In this document: in pieces, positions 17,131 through 26,164 of the stretch
Numbering within the stretch: position 1 is the first letter of the stretch
How the letters are laid out: each line of letters opens with the position of its first letter
DNA from: Halocatena marina
Lineage (GTDB): Archaea > Halobacteriota > Halobacteria > Halobacteriales > Haloarculaceae
Length of the DNA stretch: 64,000 nucleotides
NCBI RefSeq assembly: GCF_023276375.1
Contig: NZ_JALLPK010000004.1
Span: 1 to 64,000, forward strand
Reading direction: 5' to 3'
Notes under the pieces: model-generated
Seen by the model: the letters and a program-made list of their open reading frames with translations, nothing else
Databases searched by the model: none
What the model was told of the DNA's origin: nothing
Translations under genes and position numbers: made by a program

Positions 17131-18108
17131 TCACGAATGGCCAAGAACCTCGACCGGCTTGTACGGTTCCTCAATGTAAGCGATATCGCTGTCTGATAGT
17201 GAGACATCGAGGGCCTCGACCGCATCTTCGAGGTGCTCGACGCTCGTGGTCCCAACGATGGGAGCGTCGACCCAGTCATTGTGGCACTGCCATGCCAGAC
17301 TGAGTTGAGCCATTGTCACTCCTTTCTCGTCGGCGAGTTCCTCGATCCGCTCGTTGATCTCCTCACCACCCCGGGAACGGTAGACTGCCTCTCGTTCGTG
17401 GAGGAGTTCGTCGGTTTGGGTCCGAGTCGATGTCGACTGCTCGTCGTGAGGACGCGCGAGGAAACCGCGCGCCAGTGGACTCCATGTGACGACACCGACG
17501 CCTTCCATCTCACAGAGGGGCATCATCTCGCGCTCTTCCTCGCGATAGGCGAGATTGTAGTGGTTCTGCATCGTGGCGAACCGCTCCAGATCGAGCACAT
17601 CGCTTGTATGCAGCGCTCGGGCGAGCTGGTGGGCCCACATCGTGCTCGCGCCAACGTACCGGGTCTTCCCGCGACGGACAGCGTCGTCGAGCGCCCGGAG
17701 CGTTACCTCGATGGGCGTGTCGTCGTCCCACCGGTGGGTCTGATAGAGGTCAAGGGTGTCCATCCCGAGCCGGTCGAGGGTCGCGTCGAGCTCCTGTTCG
17801 ATGGTCTTGCGAGAGAGCCCTCCCGAATTGGGGTTGTTGGGATCGGTCTGAAAGTACACCTTCGATGCGACCACCATCGCGTCCCGGTCGTACGGCTCAA
17901 GTGCCGTTCCGAGGATGCGTTCGCTCTCTCCAAAGGAGTAGTTATTCGCTGTGTCAAAAAAATTGATTCCAAGGTCAATCGCTCGCTCGATGATTTCGTG
18001 GCTTTCCTTACGGTCGAGCATCCAGTCGTGTTGGTTCCCAAAGCTGTTGCATCCCAAGCAGATGCGACTCACTTTCATCCCAGTGCGACCGAGTGTCGTG
18101 TACTCCAT
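17131..18108 (-). CDS. Aldo/keto reductase
   Basis: A 325-residue NAD(P)H-dependent (beta/alpha)8-barrel oxidoreductase. The catalytic tetrad is visible: Asp and Tyr in DTANNYSFGESE, Lys in VVASKVYFQ, and His in YQTHRWDD. The C-terminal SLAWQ and the phosphate-binding IVGTTSVEHLEDAVEALD match the Tas/YajO-like (AKR11-14) class. The start is set at the ATG at 18108 (MEYTTLGRTGMKVSRICLG). It diverges from the dehydrogenase gene at 18224 with about 115 bases between. Probably reduces or oxidises a sugar or its aldehyde in the catabolic cassette. Confidence 0.92.
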   Translation of the reverse strand: MEYTTLGRTGMKVSRICLGCNSFGNQHDWMLDRKESHEIIERAIDLGINFFDTANNYSFGESERILGTALEPYDRDAMVVASKVYFQTDPNNPNSGGLSRKTIEQELDATLDRLGMDTLDLYQTHRWDDDTPIEVTLRALDDAVRRGKTRYVGASTMWAHQLARALHTSDVLDLERFATMQNHYNLAYREEEREMMPLCEMEGVGVVTWSPLARGFLARPHDEQSTSTRTQTDELLHEREAVYRSRGGEEINERIEELADEKGVTMAQLSLAWQCHNDWVDAPIVGTTSVEHLEDAVEALDVSLSDSDIAYIEEPYKPVEVLGHS

Positions 18109-18223
18109 GTCGATACCGATCAACCCATTTGAATAAAGCTTTGGGTGAGTGCCACGCTGCGAGAGTGATCGAACCCATCGGACCTGCGAAAACTACAAGT
18201 TCTGTCGACGTCGTGTCCACTGC

Positions 18224-19003
18224 ATGACTCAGACCCTGTCGGAACAGACAGCCATAGTCACCGGATCGAGCAGCGGGATCGGAAAAGCCATCGCAGAGGA
18301 ACTAGCGGTGGCTGGGGCAAACGTCGTGACCAACTCACGCTCGGAGGAACGAGCGGAACACGCTGCCGCAAACATTGAGCGTGCCGGCGGAACCGCCGTC
18401 GGTGTCGCGGCCGACGTGACCGATCCCGACTCTGTCGCCACACTTGTCGACGAAGCCGTCGACGAGTTCGGTCGGCTCGACATCATGATCAATAACGCCG
18501 GCACGAACGTCAGAGGGCCCGCCGAGTCATTCGACCCGGCGGACTGGCAACACGTCATCGACGTGGACCTCTCGGGAGTGTTCTTCGGTGCCCAAGCGGC
18601 CGCCCGTCGAATGATCGAGCAGGGCAACGGCGGCCACATCGTCAACATCTCCTCGATAATGGGCGAAGTCGGGCTGCACGAGCGGGCGGCGTACTCGGCT
18701 GCGAAAGGCGGGGTGAATAACCTTACACGGACGCTGTCGGTCGAATGGGCCGAGCACAGTATCCACGTCAACGCGCTTGCACCCGGCTACATCAAAACTG
18801 AGATGACCGACGAGGCGCTCGCCGAAGTCGGCTTTACCGATGCGAACGTGCGAAACCGTACCCCGCTTGAGCGCTGGGGGTCCCCTGAAGAGATGGCCAC
18901 TTGCGTACGCTTCCTCGTGGAGGGGGACCACTTCGTGACAGGCGAAGTGCTTCACGCCGATGGGGGCTGGTTGGCGTTCGCCTGGGGAAGCAGCGGCGAC
19001 TAG
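18224..19003 (+). CDS. Short-chain dehydrogenase/reductase (sugar dehydrogenase-like)
   Basis: A 259-residue classical SDR. Cofactor loop TGSSSGIGKAIAEEL, structural NNAGTN, catalytic Ser in IVNISSIMGE, and YxxxK in YSAAKGG are all present, as is the C-terminal GEVLHADGGW. Start chosen at the ATG at 18224; the in-frame extension upstream is not SDR-like. First gene of a rightward run with the ATPase and 2-hydroxyacid dehydrogenase. Likely oxidises a sugar or polyol imported by the adjacent transporter. Confidence 0.93.
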   Translation: MTQTLSEQTAIVTGSSSGIGKAIAEELAVAGANVVTNSRSEERAEHAAANIERAGGTAVGVAADVTDPDSVATLVDEAVDEFGRLDIMINNAGTNVRGPAESFDPADWQHVIDVDLSGVFFGAQAAARRMIEQGNGGHIVNISSIMGEVGLHERAAYSAAKGGVNNLTRTLSVEWAEHSIHVNALAPGYIKTEMTDEALAEVGFTDANVRNRTPLERWGSPEEMATCVRFLVEGDHFVTGEVLHADGGWLAFAWGSSGD

Positions 19004-19096
19004 AGCAGCAATCTGCGTGGGGTAGGGAAACCAGTGTCATCAGAACGGCGGAGATCACCGAGGTCAATATTATTAAGTAGGAGAGTGCACCTTTGT

Positions 19097-20242
19097 ATGA
19101 GTATGGCTACAGATAGCATTCAGCAGGAAACAGATCTGTCTGCGGACGACTCCGACATCCGGATCCGCATCGAAGATCTTCAGAAGACGTTCGCCAATGG
19201 GACGGTTATCGCAGCCGAAAACATCGATCTCGATATCGAGGACGACGATTTCGTGGTGCTGCTTGGCCCTTCGGGGTGTGGGAAGACGACGACACTCCGA
19301 TGCATCGCGGGACTCGAGGAGCCAGACTCGGGTACCATTTTCATCGATGACGAAGATGTGACGTACAAGAAACCCAAGGACCACAACCTGGCGTTCGTTT
19401 TTCAGCAGATCGCGCTGTTCCCCCATATGTCCGTCAGGCGGAATATTCGATTCGGCCTCGACATGAACACCGACCTCTCTAGCAAGGAAAAGCGCGAGCG
19501 AGTCGAGGAGGTTGCTGACCTCCTCGGTATTAGAGATCTGCTCGACCGAAGTCCCTCTGCGCTCTCTGGCGGCCAACAACAGCGCGTCAGCCTCGGCCGA
19601 GCGATGGTCATGGAACCCGCCGCATTCCTGCTCGATGAGCCGTTCTCAGCACTCGACGCAAACCTTCGGGACCAGATGCAGACAGAGATCAAGAAACTCC
19701 ATCAGTCACTTGGGACCGCGATGGTGTTCGTCACCCACGATCAGGAGGAGGCGATGACCCTCGGCAACAAGATCGTCGTGATGAACGACGGCCAGATCCA
19801 GCAGATCGGTTCACCCTACGAAATCTACAACGAGCCGACAAGCAAATTTGTCGCCGAATTCATCGGATCCCCGTCGACGAACATGTTCGACTGTATGGTA
19901 CAAGCTGGGAAAGAGGGTGTGACACTGCGCTCTGATACGTTCGAACTGCACTTGGATGAGCGACGGGCAGACGCGTTCGATGGCATGGACGGTAATTCGG
20001 TCACACTCGGTATCCGCCCGGAGTATCTGGAGGTAGACGCCTCCGACCCGCTGTTCGAGGCGACAGTCGACGTCATCGAGCCCCAGGGTAAGTCTGACGC
20101 GGTCCACTTGAGCGTCGGTGATGTTGGCATCGTTGCCTCCGTCACTCAGGGGCGCATCGGCCGGAACCGCGAGCGGACAAGCATCGCCTTCGACCGCGAT
20201 GAGCTTTGGGTATTCGACGAAAGCGGCTCGCGTCTCCTCTAA
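19097..20242 (+). CDS. Sugar ABC transporter ATPase, MalK/UgpC type
   Basis: A 381-residue ATPase. Walker A is GPSGCGKTTT, the signature LSGGQQQRV, Walker B AAFLLDEPFSALD and the switch His in FVTHDQEEAM. After about residue 240 follows a TOBE-type domain (VTLGIRPEYLEVD, DELWVFDESG) characteristic of ATPases serving CUT1 importers. It energises the permease pair at 13.5-15.3 kb. Start at 19097 (MSMATDS) or the ATG six bases later; both sit shortly after a TATA-like ATTATTAAG near 19068. Confidence 0.94.
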   Translation: MSMATDSIQQETDLSADDSDIRIRIEDLQKTFANGTVIAAENIDLDIEDDDFVVLLGPSGCGKTTTLRCIAGLEEPDSGTIFIDDEDVTYKKPKDHNLAFVFQQIALFPHMSVRRNIRFGLDMNTDLSSKEKRERVEEVADLLGIRDLLDRSPSALSGGQQQRVSLGRAMVMEPAAFLLDEPFSALDANLRDQMQTEIKKLHQSLGTAMVFVTHDQEEAMTLGNKIVVMNDGQIQQIGSPYEIYNEPTSKFVAEFIGSPSTNMFDCMVQAGKEGVTLRSDTFELHLDERRADAFDGMDGNSVTLGIRPEYLEVDASDPLFEATVDVIEPQGKSDAVHLSVGDVGIVASVTQGRIGRNRERTSIAFDRDELWVFDESGSRLL

Positions 20243-20255
20243 AAGCGATCACAGC

Positions 20256-21221
20256 ATGACCTTCAACATTATCATCACCGATTACACCTATCCCGATCTG
20301 AAGATCGAACGGAACGTGCTATCGACCATCGACGCGACGGTCACTGCTATCGACGCGACGACATCTGCCGAGATCGTAGAGCGAGCGACCGACGCGGACG
20401 CACTCATCAACCAGCAGGTACCGATAGACGAAAACGTGTTCGAGGCGTTGAGCAATCTCCGGGTCGTGGCGCGCTATGGCGTCGGCGTCGACAACGTCGA
20501 CCTCTCGGCAGCCACCGAACACGGAATCACGGTTGCGAATGTCCCGTCGTACTGTGAGGAGGAGGTCTCAACCCACGCGCTGGCGCTGTTGCTAGCGGTA
20601 ACCCGCAACGTCGTTTCATACGACGAGCATGTGGGAGCTGGTGGCTGGGACTGGAAAGTTGGGGCACCCATTCATCGTCTGGAGGGGAAGACACTGGGAT
20701 TAGTCGCATTCGGTGCGATCCCGCAGGCACTCAGGCAGAAGATCCGCGGCTTCGACCTTGAGATCCTCGCGTACGACGAGTACCTCTCGACTGATGTGTT
20801 CGAAGCGCACGATGTCGAGCAGGTGAGCTTCTGGGAGCTTCTCGAACGCTCGGACGCCGTCTCTGTTCATGCCCCACTGACCGAAGAGACAGAGAATCTG
20901 TTCGATCGGAAGGCATTCGCCGCGATGCGTTCCTCGGCAGTACTCGTCAACACCGCACGTGGACCCATCGTGGACGAACAGGCGCTCGCCGAAGCTGTCA
21001 GGGACGGCGAGATCGCCGGGGCCGGCATTGACGTGTTCCCCAACGAACCGCCGTCGAATTCGTCACTGTTCGACCTTGATAAGGTCGTCTGTACGCCTCA
21101 CGTAGCGTGGTACTCTGAGGAGTCGCTGACCGAACTTCGCCGTAAGACGGCGGAGAACGTCGCCAGAGTCCTCAAAGGAGACGACCCGATCAACCGGGTG
21201 AACACTCCTGTCGCCGACTGA
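20256..21221 (+). CDS. D-2-hydroxyacid dehydrogenase family protein
   Basis: A 321-residue NAD-dependent dehydrogenase of the SerA/GhrB type, 13 bases after the ATPase stop. Catalytic residues are Arg in VNTARGPIVDE, Glu in GAGIDVFPNEPP and His in CTPHVAWYS. The Rossmann loop is unusual: GLVAFGAIPQAL instead of GxGxxG, so the third glycine is replaced by proline. The ATG at 20256 gives the usual N-terminus (MTFNIIITDYTYPD). Probably reduces or oxidises a 2-keto/2-hydroxy sugar acid, in line with the LarA-like racemase of the same cassette. Confidence 0.9.
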   Translation: MTFNIIITDYTYPDLKIERNVLSTIDATVTAIDATTSAEIVERATDADALINQQVPIDENVFEALSNLRVVARYGVGVDNVDLSAATEHGITVANVPSYCEEEVSTHALALLLAVTRNVVSYDEHVGAGGWDWKVGAPIHRLEGKTLGLVAFGAIPQALRQKIRGFDLEILAYDEYLSTDVFEAHDVEQVSFWELLERSDAVSVHAPLTEETENLFDRKAFAAMRSSAVLVNTARGPIVDEQALAEAVRDGEIAGAGIDVFPNEPPSNSSLFDLDKVVCTPHVAWYSEESLTELRRKTAENVARVLKGDDPINRVNTPVAD

Positions 21222-21941
21222 CGGACAACCGGGGAGCTCTGCAGTGTAACGATTCCGACCGCGATGATCGGCGTACCGTCTCGGTCCTCTAACGAGATCA
21301 TCTGTGGTCTCCGTGCTCACGGTTACCGATCTCTATGAAGTGGAGTCGACCTCGGTTCAAAAATACTGTGACACGTGATGTTTATCCAGCACGAGTGGCC
21401 ACAACGATGTGTCGATATACCCGCCGTCAACCCTGACGACCTCGTCAATCGAGGACAGAGAGGTCACCTCGTCGGATATGATGGCAGCCATCTCAACACT
21501 ACGATCTCGGAGCATCCCGGTCACCGACCCGACATTCTTTGTCCAGCGGCTACTCATGTCGCTGTCCGCCCCGTCACTGAGGGAATTCTAGCACGGACAC
21601 CAGCCTCTATCGCGTATCCCACCGACGACAACGATGTGCAATTCCTTTACCGTCACCAGTTGATGGACGAACGTCTTCGACGCCGATCGTTAGCGAACGG
21701 TATGCGGATTTGATACAGCTCGTGAGCAAGGATACAGGACAAAATCGTCCCGAATCAAGTTAGTAACGAATGACTAGGCAAGACTGATTCGTCATTGTTG
21801 GATATCCCCTCACATGACGGGTTCTCGACCATCCAATATTGATGGATGTTAGCATATTTCTATGGTACCTCCAACATTATTGAATATATTCATACGAGAA
21901 ATACTGAAAATTACTAATTCAGTGATCGTCATCCGAGTGAT
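21222..21941. other. Spacer with a possible SDR relic
   Basis: No intact gene. The minus strand at about 21415-21495 reads EMAAIISDEVTSLSSIDEVV then RVDGGY, like the C-terminal end of a short-chain dehydrogenase with a few residues missing (the usual FLAS block). A plus-strand frame ending near 21713 finishes without recognisable content. Confidence 0.35.
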
Positions 21942-22360
21942 ATGGTATCAAATGATACTAAACCTCCGTCGAGGACCTAAATTCGTTCGATTGAAGAAAT
22001 ATTCAAGATTGTTGGAATTTCCGAAATGCACAACGGAGCAACAGTCACGGAAATCACAGAGGGTCTCTCGATCTGGAATGAGACTGAATACCGTATCGGG
22101 CTTCACGTCCACCAACACGACAGGTATGCCAACCACCAGTTCGTGATCTGTGATGCCGCCAAATGAGAAATCGACAAACTCGTGGACAACCGAAAGATTC
22201 GCAACACTTGGCGTCGAGGAGATCAGGTACTTCATCGAGAACAGTGACTGGAGGAAGAGATCGACGGTCGACGTCCCAGTCAATGGACCCAACGGAATCG
22301 CTCAAGTGCGATCGCCGGTTCAATCCGAAGCGTCGGACTCACGAAAACATCGATGACAAC
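21942..22360 (+). pseudogene. Decayed IclR-family regulator
   Basis: Starts at an ATG with MVSNDTKPPSRT, then a TAA at 21978-21980. Beyond it the frame gives IRSIEEIFKIVGISEMHNGA then TVTEITEGLSIW, the N-terminal winged helix of haloarchaeal IclR proteins. The recognition helix is deleted, and the text jumps to EYRIGLHVHQHDRYANHQFV then CDAAK, a TGA (22164-22166), and EIDKLVD. After a frameshift it continues TERFATLGVEEIRYFIENSD, the start of the ligand-binding domain. Two stops, an internal deletion and a frameshift make it non-functional. It was probably the regulator of the adjacent sugar cassette. Confidence 0.75.
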
Positions 22361-23558
22361 TCCGAGGCAGTTATGAATTCCGTGAACGGTGGCCGACTTC
22401 GCTACGATCGCTGCTATGCCCACTAAACCATTTTATCGATCCGCCACACCGCAGACTCTGGCCGTGCTATTACAGATCTACTGGTGTAACGGTTCGGCGT
22501 TCTCTATTGACGATAAGCAGCTCTCGTCAGTCCTTTTCTCCCAATCGTAATCTTATCTGGAGGTGCAAGCCGAGGGCATTACAATAGTACTTCTGTAATC
22601 GACTCGGTCGAATGAGATCACACGGGATCTTGGGACCGTATCCTCCTTACAGAGCAGTGTAGGTCATGTCTACCATGCAATCGTGCAACGAGCAACACGA
22701 CACGATGGTATAACCTCTTGGATTCTCTCAAAGGGGCATCGAACCTAGTCGGTAAGATAGATCAGAAATATCCACTCGTTCAATGTAAATTCAAGAAATA
22801 CACGTTCAGATATCTTAGTGGGCCATCGGCGAGTACATGATACCGGTAGTGTGATGATCCAGCACCCTATCTTCGCAGCGATTGTATCTATGACGAGAAG
22901 ACACAACAATTCCTTGCTGAATAGAAACGTAGACAGAGCGGATCATTACCATCAGATCCATCGCTCTTCGTCCTCGGGATTCAGTTCATGATGCTCTCAC
23001 ATTGCGATGAGTGCTAGCTCTCTGATCATGAACTCCACTCACGATGATGTCAGAAAGAGCGAAAGAACGTGCCTCGCTATTAACGCATGAAACTGATGAA
23101 CGCTGCACTGAGCGTCAGATAAGTGCCGAGACGTTCGATCATATTTACATCCGTATGTGAGTCATTATTATTAATGGCTCAACGGTGCTCGACCGCTTCG
23201 CTGAGTGGGACGATCTATCAGCCAACGGTCTGAACGATTTTTGGATCTACCTGTTTTGCAACCACGTCCGGACGCATTCGGCTTTGAGGGAATCAGAGAT
23301 CAGTCGATAGTCTAGCGAGCCACACTGAGCGATTCAGTGACGACCGCTTGGATGCGGTCGCTATCATGCGTTCGAAGCATTCGCGTACTTACTGGCACAA
23401 ATTGTGTTTCTGTGTCGTCCCAGAAATCCGAGACATATACCTTGAGGCGATGCAGCGCCTACTCGCGGAAGCGATCAGAATAACACAGACCGTGGCCAAT
23501 CCAACCCTACTCTGAACAGGGCGCTAACTCGCATCAGTGTTGAGTTTCGAGTGGATTT
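22361..23558. other. Gene-free, probably decayed region
   Basis: About 1.2 kb without a credible gene. A plus-strand stretch at 23171-23310 reads VLDRFAEWDDLSANGLNDFW then IYLFCNHVRTHSALRE before a stop, similar in feel to the tail of integrase-core transposases, but it has no start. Inverted repeats: GTTCATGAT near 22985 with ATCATGAAC near 23023, and the hairpin at 23341-23360. Confidence 0.4.
23341..23360. repeat. Hairpin, 7-bp arms
   Basis: CGACCGC (23341-23347) and GCGGTCG (23354-23360) pair perfectly around a 6-nt loop. It lies about 200 bases downstream of the Rrf2 gene stop and within the decayed region, so it may be a terminator-like structure or a mobile-element relic. Confidence 0.35.
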
Positions 23559-24041
23559 TTATGTCTCTTGCTGCTGTGCCCGAAACTCAGTTGCCACTTC
23601 GATGATAGGACGCTCGTGTTCGGCTTCAACATCGGCGACAATCTCCTCGGTGAGCGAGGCTATCGTCGCGTCGGCGAGTCTTTCCTCAAAGGCTTGCTCT
23701 GCGGACGCGAGCATATCGCTGATCGCCGGAGGCATCCGACAACCGACCGGACACTCCTTATTCGGATAGTTGTCGTAGGATTGGAGCAATGGGCCGGTAT
23801 CAATGGCGCGGTAGACGTCGAGCAAAGTGATTTCCGCTGGAGAGTGTGCGAGTTCAAATCCGCCGCTGCGGCCGCGCTGGGATCGGACGACACCAGCGTC
23901 CTGAAAGTCCCCCAATAGCCGACGAACGACTACGGGATTCGTGTCGACGCTGTAGGAAATTGTTTCGGAGGTAGTCGGCCTGTCCCACACGGCCAGCACG
24001 ACAAGCGTGTGTACACCGGCTTGAAACCGCGTGTTGTTCAT
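23559..24041 (-). CDS. Rrf2-family transcriptional regulator
   Basis: A 160-residue winged-helix regulator. The N-terminal helix FQAGVHTLVVLA, the recognition region NPVVVRRLLGDFQDAGVV and the wing RSQRGRSGGFELA are the Rrf2 signature. Two cysteines (C97 and C101, ECPVGC) lie where IscR/NsrR-type members bind Fe-S clusters, but a third is missing, so an Fe-S cluster is doubtful and thiol sensing is more likely. It is divergent from a short-chain dehydrogenase, which it probably controls through the palindrome at 24145-24167. Confidence 0.9.
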   Translation of the reverse strand: MNNTRFQAGVHTLVVLAVWDRPTTSETISYSVDTNPVVVRRLLGDFQDAGVVRSQRGRSGGFELAHSPAEITLLDVYRAIDTGPLLQSYDNYPNKECPVGCRMPPAISDMLASAEQAFEERLADATIASLTEEIVADVEAEHERPIIEVATEFRAQQQET

Positions 24042-24144
24042 GGCTCCATTTCAGTACTGAGTGGCTAAATCTCCATCGCCGTTCTATTGGTGCGATACTG
24101 ATACGTCGAAGCAATCAGAATGCAGTGCGTTTATACGATTCCAA

Positions 24145-24167
24145 ATCGTAACTAGCGTTGTTACGAT
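24145..24167. promoter_or_regulatory. Candidate Rrf2 operator
   Basis: ATCGTAAC (24145-24152) and GTTACGAT (24160-24167) form a perfect 8-bp dyad with a 7-bp spacer. A further ACGTAAC half site follows at 24171-24177. It lies in the 248-base region between the divergent Rrf2 and dehydrogenase starts, close to a TATA-like TTATAC. Size and spacing suit a homodimeric winged-helix regulator. Confidence 0.5.
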
Positions 24168-24289
24168 AAAACGTAACGGGCAAATCACCATGCATAGCCT
24201 GTTCAGCTCCCTCATGGGGAACTTGCTCGACGAAACGAACATCAGGCCGTCGTGGCCTGAGTCAACCGAACGACGCAGGAGAGATAACC

Positions 24290-25081
24290 ATGGCAGCAAC
24301 CAACACAGAGACAGCGGAGTATAACGAGCAGAAACTAGAGAACAAGGTCGCGGTCGTCACTGGTGGCAACAGCGGTATCGGCCGAGCGATCGCCGAGAGG
24401 TTTCACGCGCAAGGCGCGTCGGTCGCGATCTTTGGCCGGAATCAGGAAACTCTCGACGAAACGCTCGATGCGCTCGGCGGCGAGGATGAGTCGCTTGCCG
24501 TCCAAGGTGACGTCACCGACGCCGAGGATCTCGATAAGCTCTATGCGGCCGTCGAGGAGCGTTTCGGTCGAGTTGATATCCTCGTGGCGAACGCCGGGGT
24601 CGGGAAGATCCGTCCGTTCGACGAGGTCGACGAGGACTTCTTCGATCAGGTTACAGACATCGATTTCAAAGGTGCGTTCTTCACGGTCCAGACGGCCCTC
24701 CCGTTACTGAGCGACAGCAGTTCAGTGATGTTCACTACCACGGGCGCGACCGAAAGGGGTCTCCCAGGATTGTCGGTGTACGCAGCGGCGAAGGCGGCGC
24801 TACGCTCGCTGACGCGGTCGTTAGCAGCCGAACTCGGACCGCAAGGAATCCGCGTGAACGCTATTAGTCCTGGTCCGGTCGAGACATCGCTCGTGGAACG
24901 AATGGGTATTCCGACCGAGCAGGCGACCGAGGAACTGGGCAACATCGTTGAGCAGCAACCAATCGACCGGTTTGCCCAGCCAGAGGAGATTGCAGCGACA
25001 GCAGTGTTCCTCGCTAGCGAAGACGCTTCTTACGTCACCGGCTCGGAAATCGACGTTGACGGTGGGATGGCACAGGTCTGA
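24290..25081 (+). CDS. Short-chain dehydrogenase/reductase
   Basis: A 263-residue classical SDR: TGGNSGIGRAIAERF cofactor loop, ANAGVG, and YAAAKAAL active site; the C-terminal tail TGSEIDVDGGMAQV is complete. NADP preference is suggested by FGRNQETL after the second strand. Divergent from the Rrf2 regulator. Such Rrf2-paired SDRs usually detoxify electrophilic aldehydes or quinones; the substrate here is unknown. Confidence 0.92.
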   Translation: MAATNTETAEYNEQKLENKVAVVTGGNSGIGRAIAERFHAQGASVAIFGRNQETLDETLDALGGEDESLAVQGDVTDAEDLDKLYAAVEERFGRVDILVANAGVGKIRPFDEVDEDFFDQVTDIDFKGAFFTVQTALPLLSDSSSVMFTTTGATERGLPGLSVYAAAKAALRSLTRSLAAELGPQGIRVNAISPGPVETSLVERMGIPTEQATEELGNIVEQQPIDRFAQPEEIAATAVFLASEDASYVTGSEIDVDGGMAQV

Positions 25082-25397
25082 GCCATATCTGATGTCGGTT
25101 ATATAGATTAATTATACGTACATATATCTGAAGTGTATGACACCAATGTGAGTTTCGAGTTCAGGCGTGCATTAGAAATCCACTTACTTGACTCCAGATT
25201 CATTTAACGCGTCGGGTTCAATCGTCCTTGTCCTAGTGGAAGCGATCGACTCGTCCAGATTCGGTCACTGAAGAAGTACACTGACTTTGACTCACCAATT
25301 TGCTCATGTCACCGTTTGCTCGTTCAAGAAATGACAGAGCGTGTCTGCGTGGACAATTGTACAGCGGCTGGTTTGGTCACAACTTCAAAGTGACACA
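25082..25397. other. Gene-free spacer
   Basis: Between the convergent dehydrogenase and HTH_10 genes. I see no frame, repeat or RNA structure in it. Confidence 0.4.
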
Positions 25398-26033
25398 CTA
25401 AGCGGACGCTTCGGCGACGAACTCCGTAACGATCCTGTTTTCGGCCCGACGAAGCAGTTTACTCATCGACGATTTGTTGATGTCAAACTTCTCTGCTAAC
25501 TCAGCAAGTGTACAGCGCCGAGTTGCTTCGTAGTACCCCCGTTCGACCGCTTCCGTAACTACCTGCCATTGACGGTCCGTGAGCACCTCGTTCGGGTTGT
25601 ATGCGTGGGTCAACGAGACGATCTCATACGGGATGTCGATTTCTGTTAGTTGATCCAAATATTCCGATAGCTGCTCTTGTGAAGCCGTTAGTTGGGCCGA
25701 ATACCACCCGTTTTGAAGACTAACGGGATATTGGGGAACTGTTCCCGAAGATACGAGTACGTCGTACGACTCTGTCATCCGGCTGGTGAACTGAAACACA
25801 ACCATCCGATCATCGGTGTGGAGTAGCTCGTATGAATCCACTTCCACTAAGACCTCAATATTGCTCATGAGTCTCCCGATGTCTGACGTCTGAACTTCGA
25901 CAATGCCGAGCAAGCCCTCGTTCGTGGGAATCGTCGCTGATACGTTGAACGTCGCCTGCGGGAACGCAGTCGAGAGCGTAGCCAACCAATCCGCTACTGC
26001 CGCTGCGTTGATCTTCAGTCGTAGATGAGCCAT
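25398..26033 (-). CDS. HTH_10 (bacterio-opsin activator-like) regulator
   Basis: A 211-residue haloarchaeal regulator. The last 60 residues (LTDRQWQVVTEAVERGYYEA, then TLAELAEKFDINKSSMSKLL) are the HTH_10 domain found in Bat-like regulators; the first 150 form a ligand- or partner-binding module (MAHLRLKINAAAVADWLATL). Start is the ATG at 26033, giving the usual N-terminus; the upstream frame is not protein-like. Divergent from the dehydrogenase at 26165, which it likely regulates. Confidence 0.9.
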   Translation of the reverse strand: MAHLRLKINAAAVADWLATLSTAFPQATFNVSATIPTNEGLLGIVEVQTSDIGRLMSNIEVLVEVDSYELLHTDDRMVVFQFTSRMTESYDVLVSSGTVPQYPVSLQNGWYSAQLTASQEQLSEYLDQLTEIDIPYEIVSLTHAYNPNEVLTDRQWQVVTEAVERGYYEATRRCTLAELAEKFDINKSSMSKLLRRAENRIVTEFVAEASA

Positions 26034-26164
26034 TTCGATGAATTTGGGTCGCTCAGTATTTAAACACGGAAACCGGTTTCCGGCAGAGATTACGATGATT
26101 GTACGGCAAATACGTATACGGTAATGAGACCACACGAATCCATGTCGACACTGATTGAGAGGCG

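Noticed and set aside
17233..18132. 299-codon plus-strand open frame
   Set aside because: Exactly antisense to the aldo/keto reductase, which has all catalytic residues; mirror-frame artefact.
21415..21495. Minus-strand SDR C-terminal relic
   Set aside because: RVDGGY and the preceding helix are suggestive, but the fragment is too short to list as a pseudogene of its own; mentioned in the spacer entry.
23171..23310. Possible integrase-core transposase tail
   Set aside because: Only the ending CNHVRTHSALRE is suggestive and no catalytic block is readable upstream; not listed as a pseudogene.
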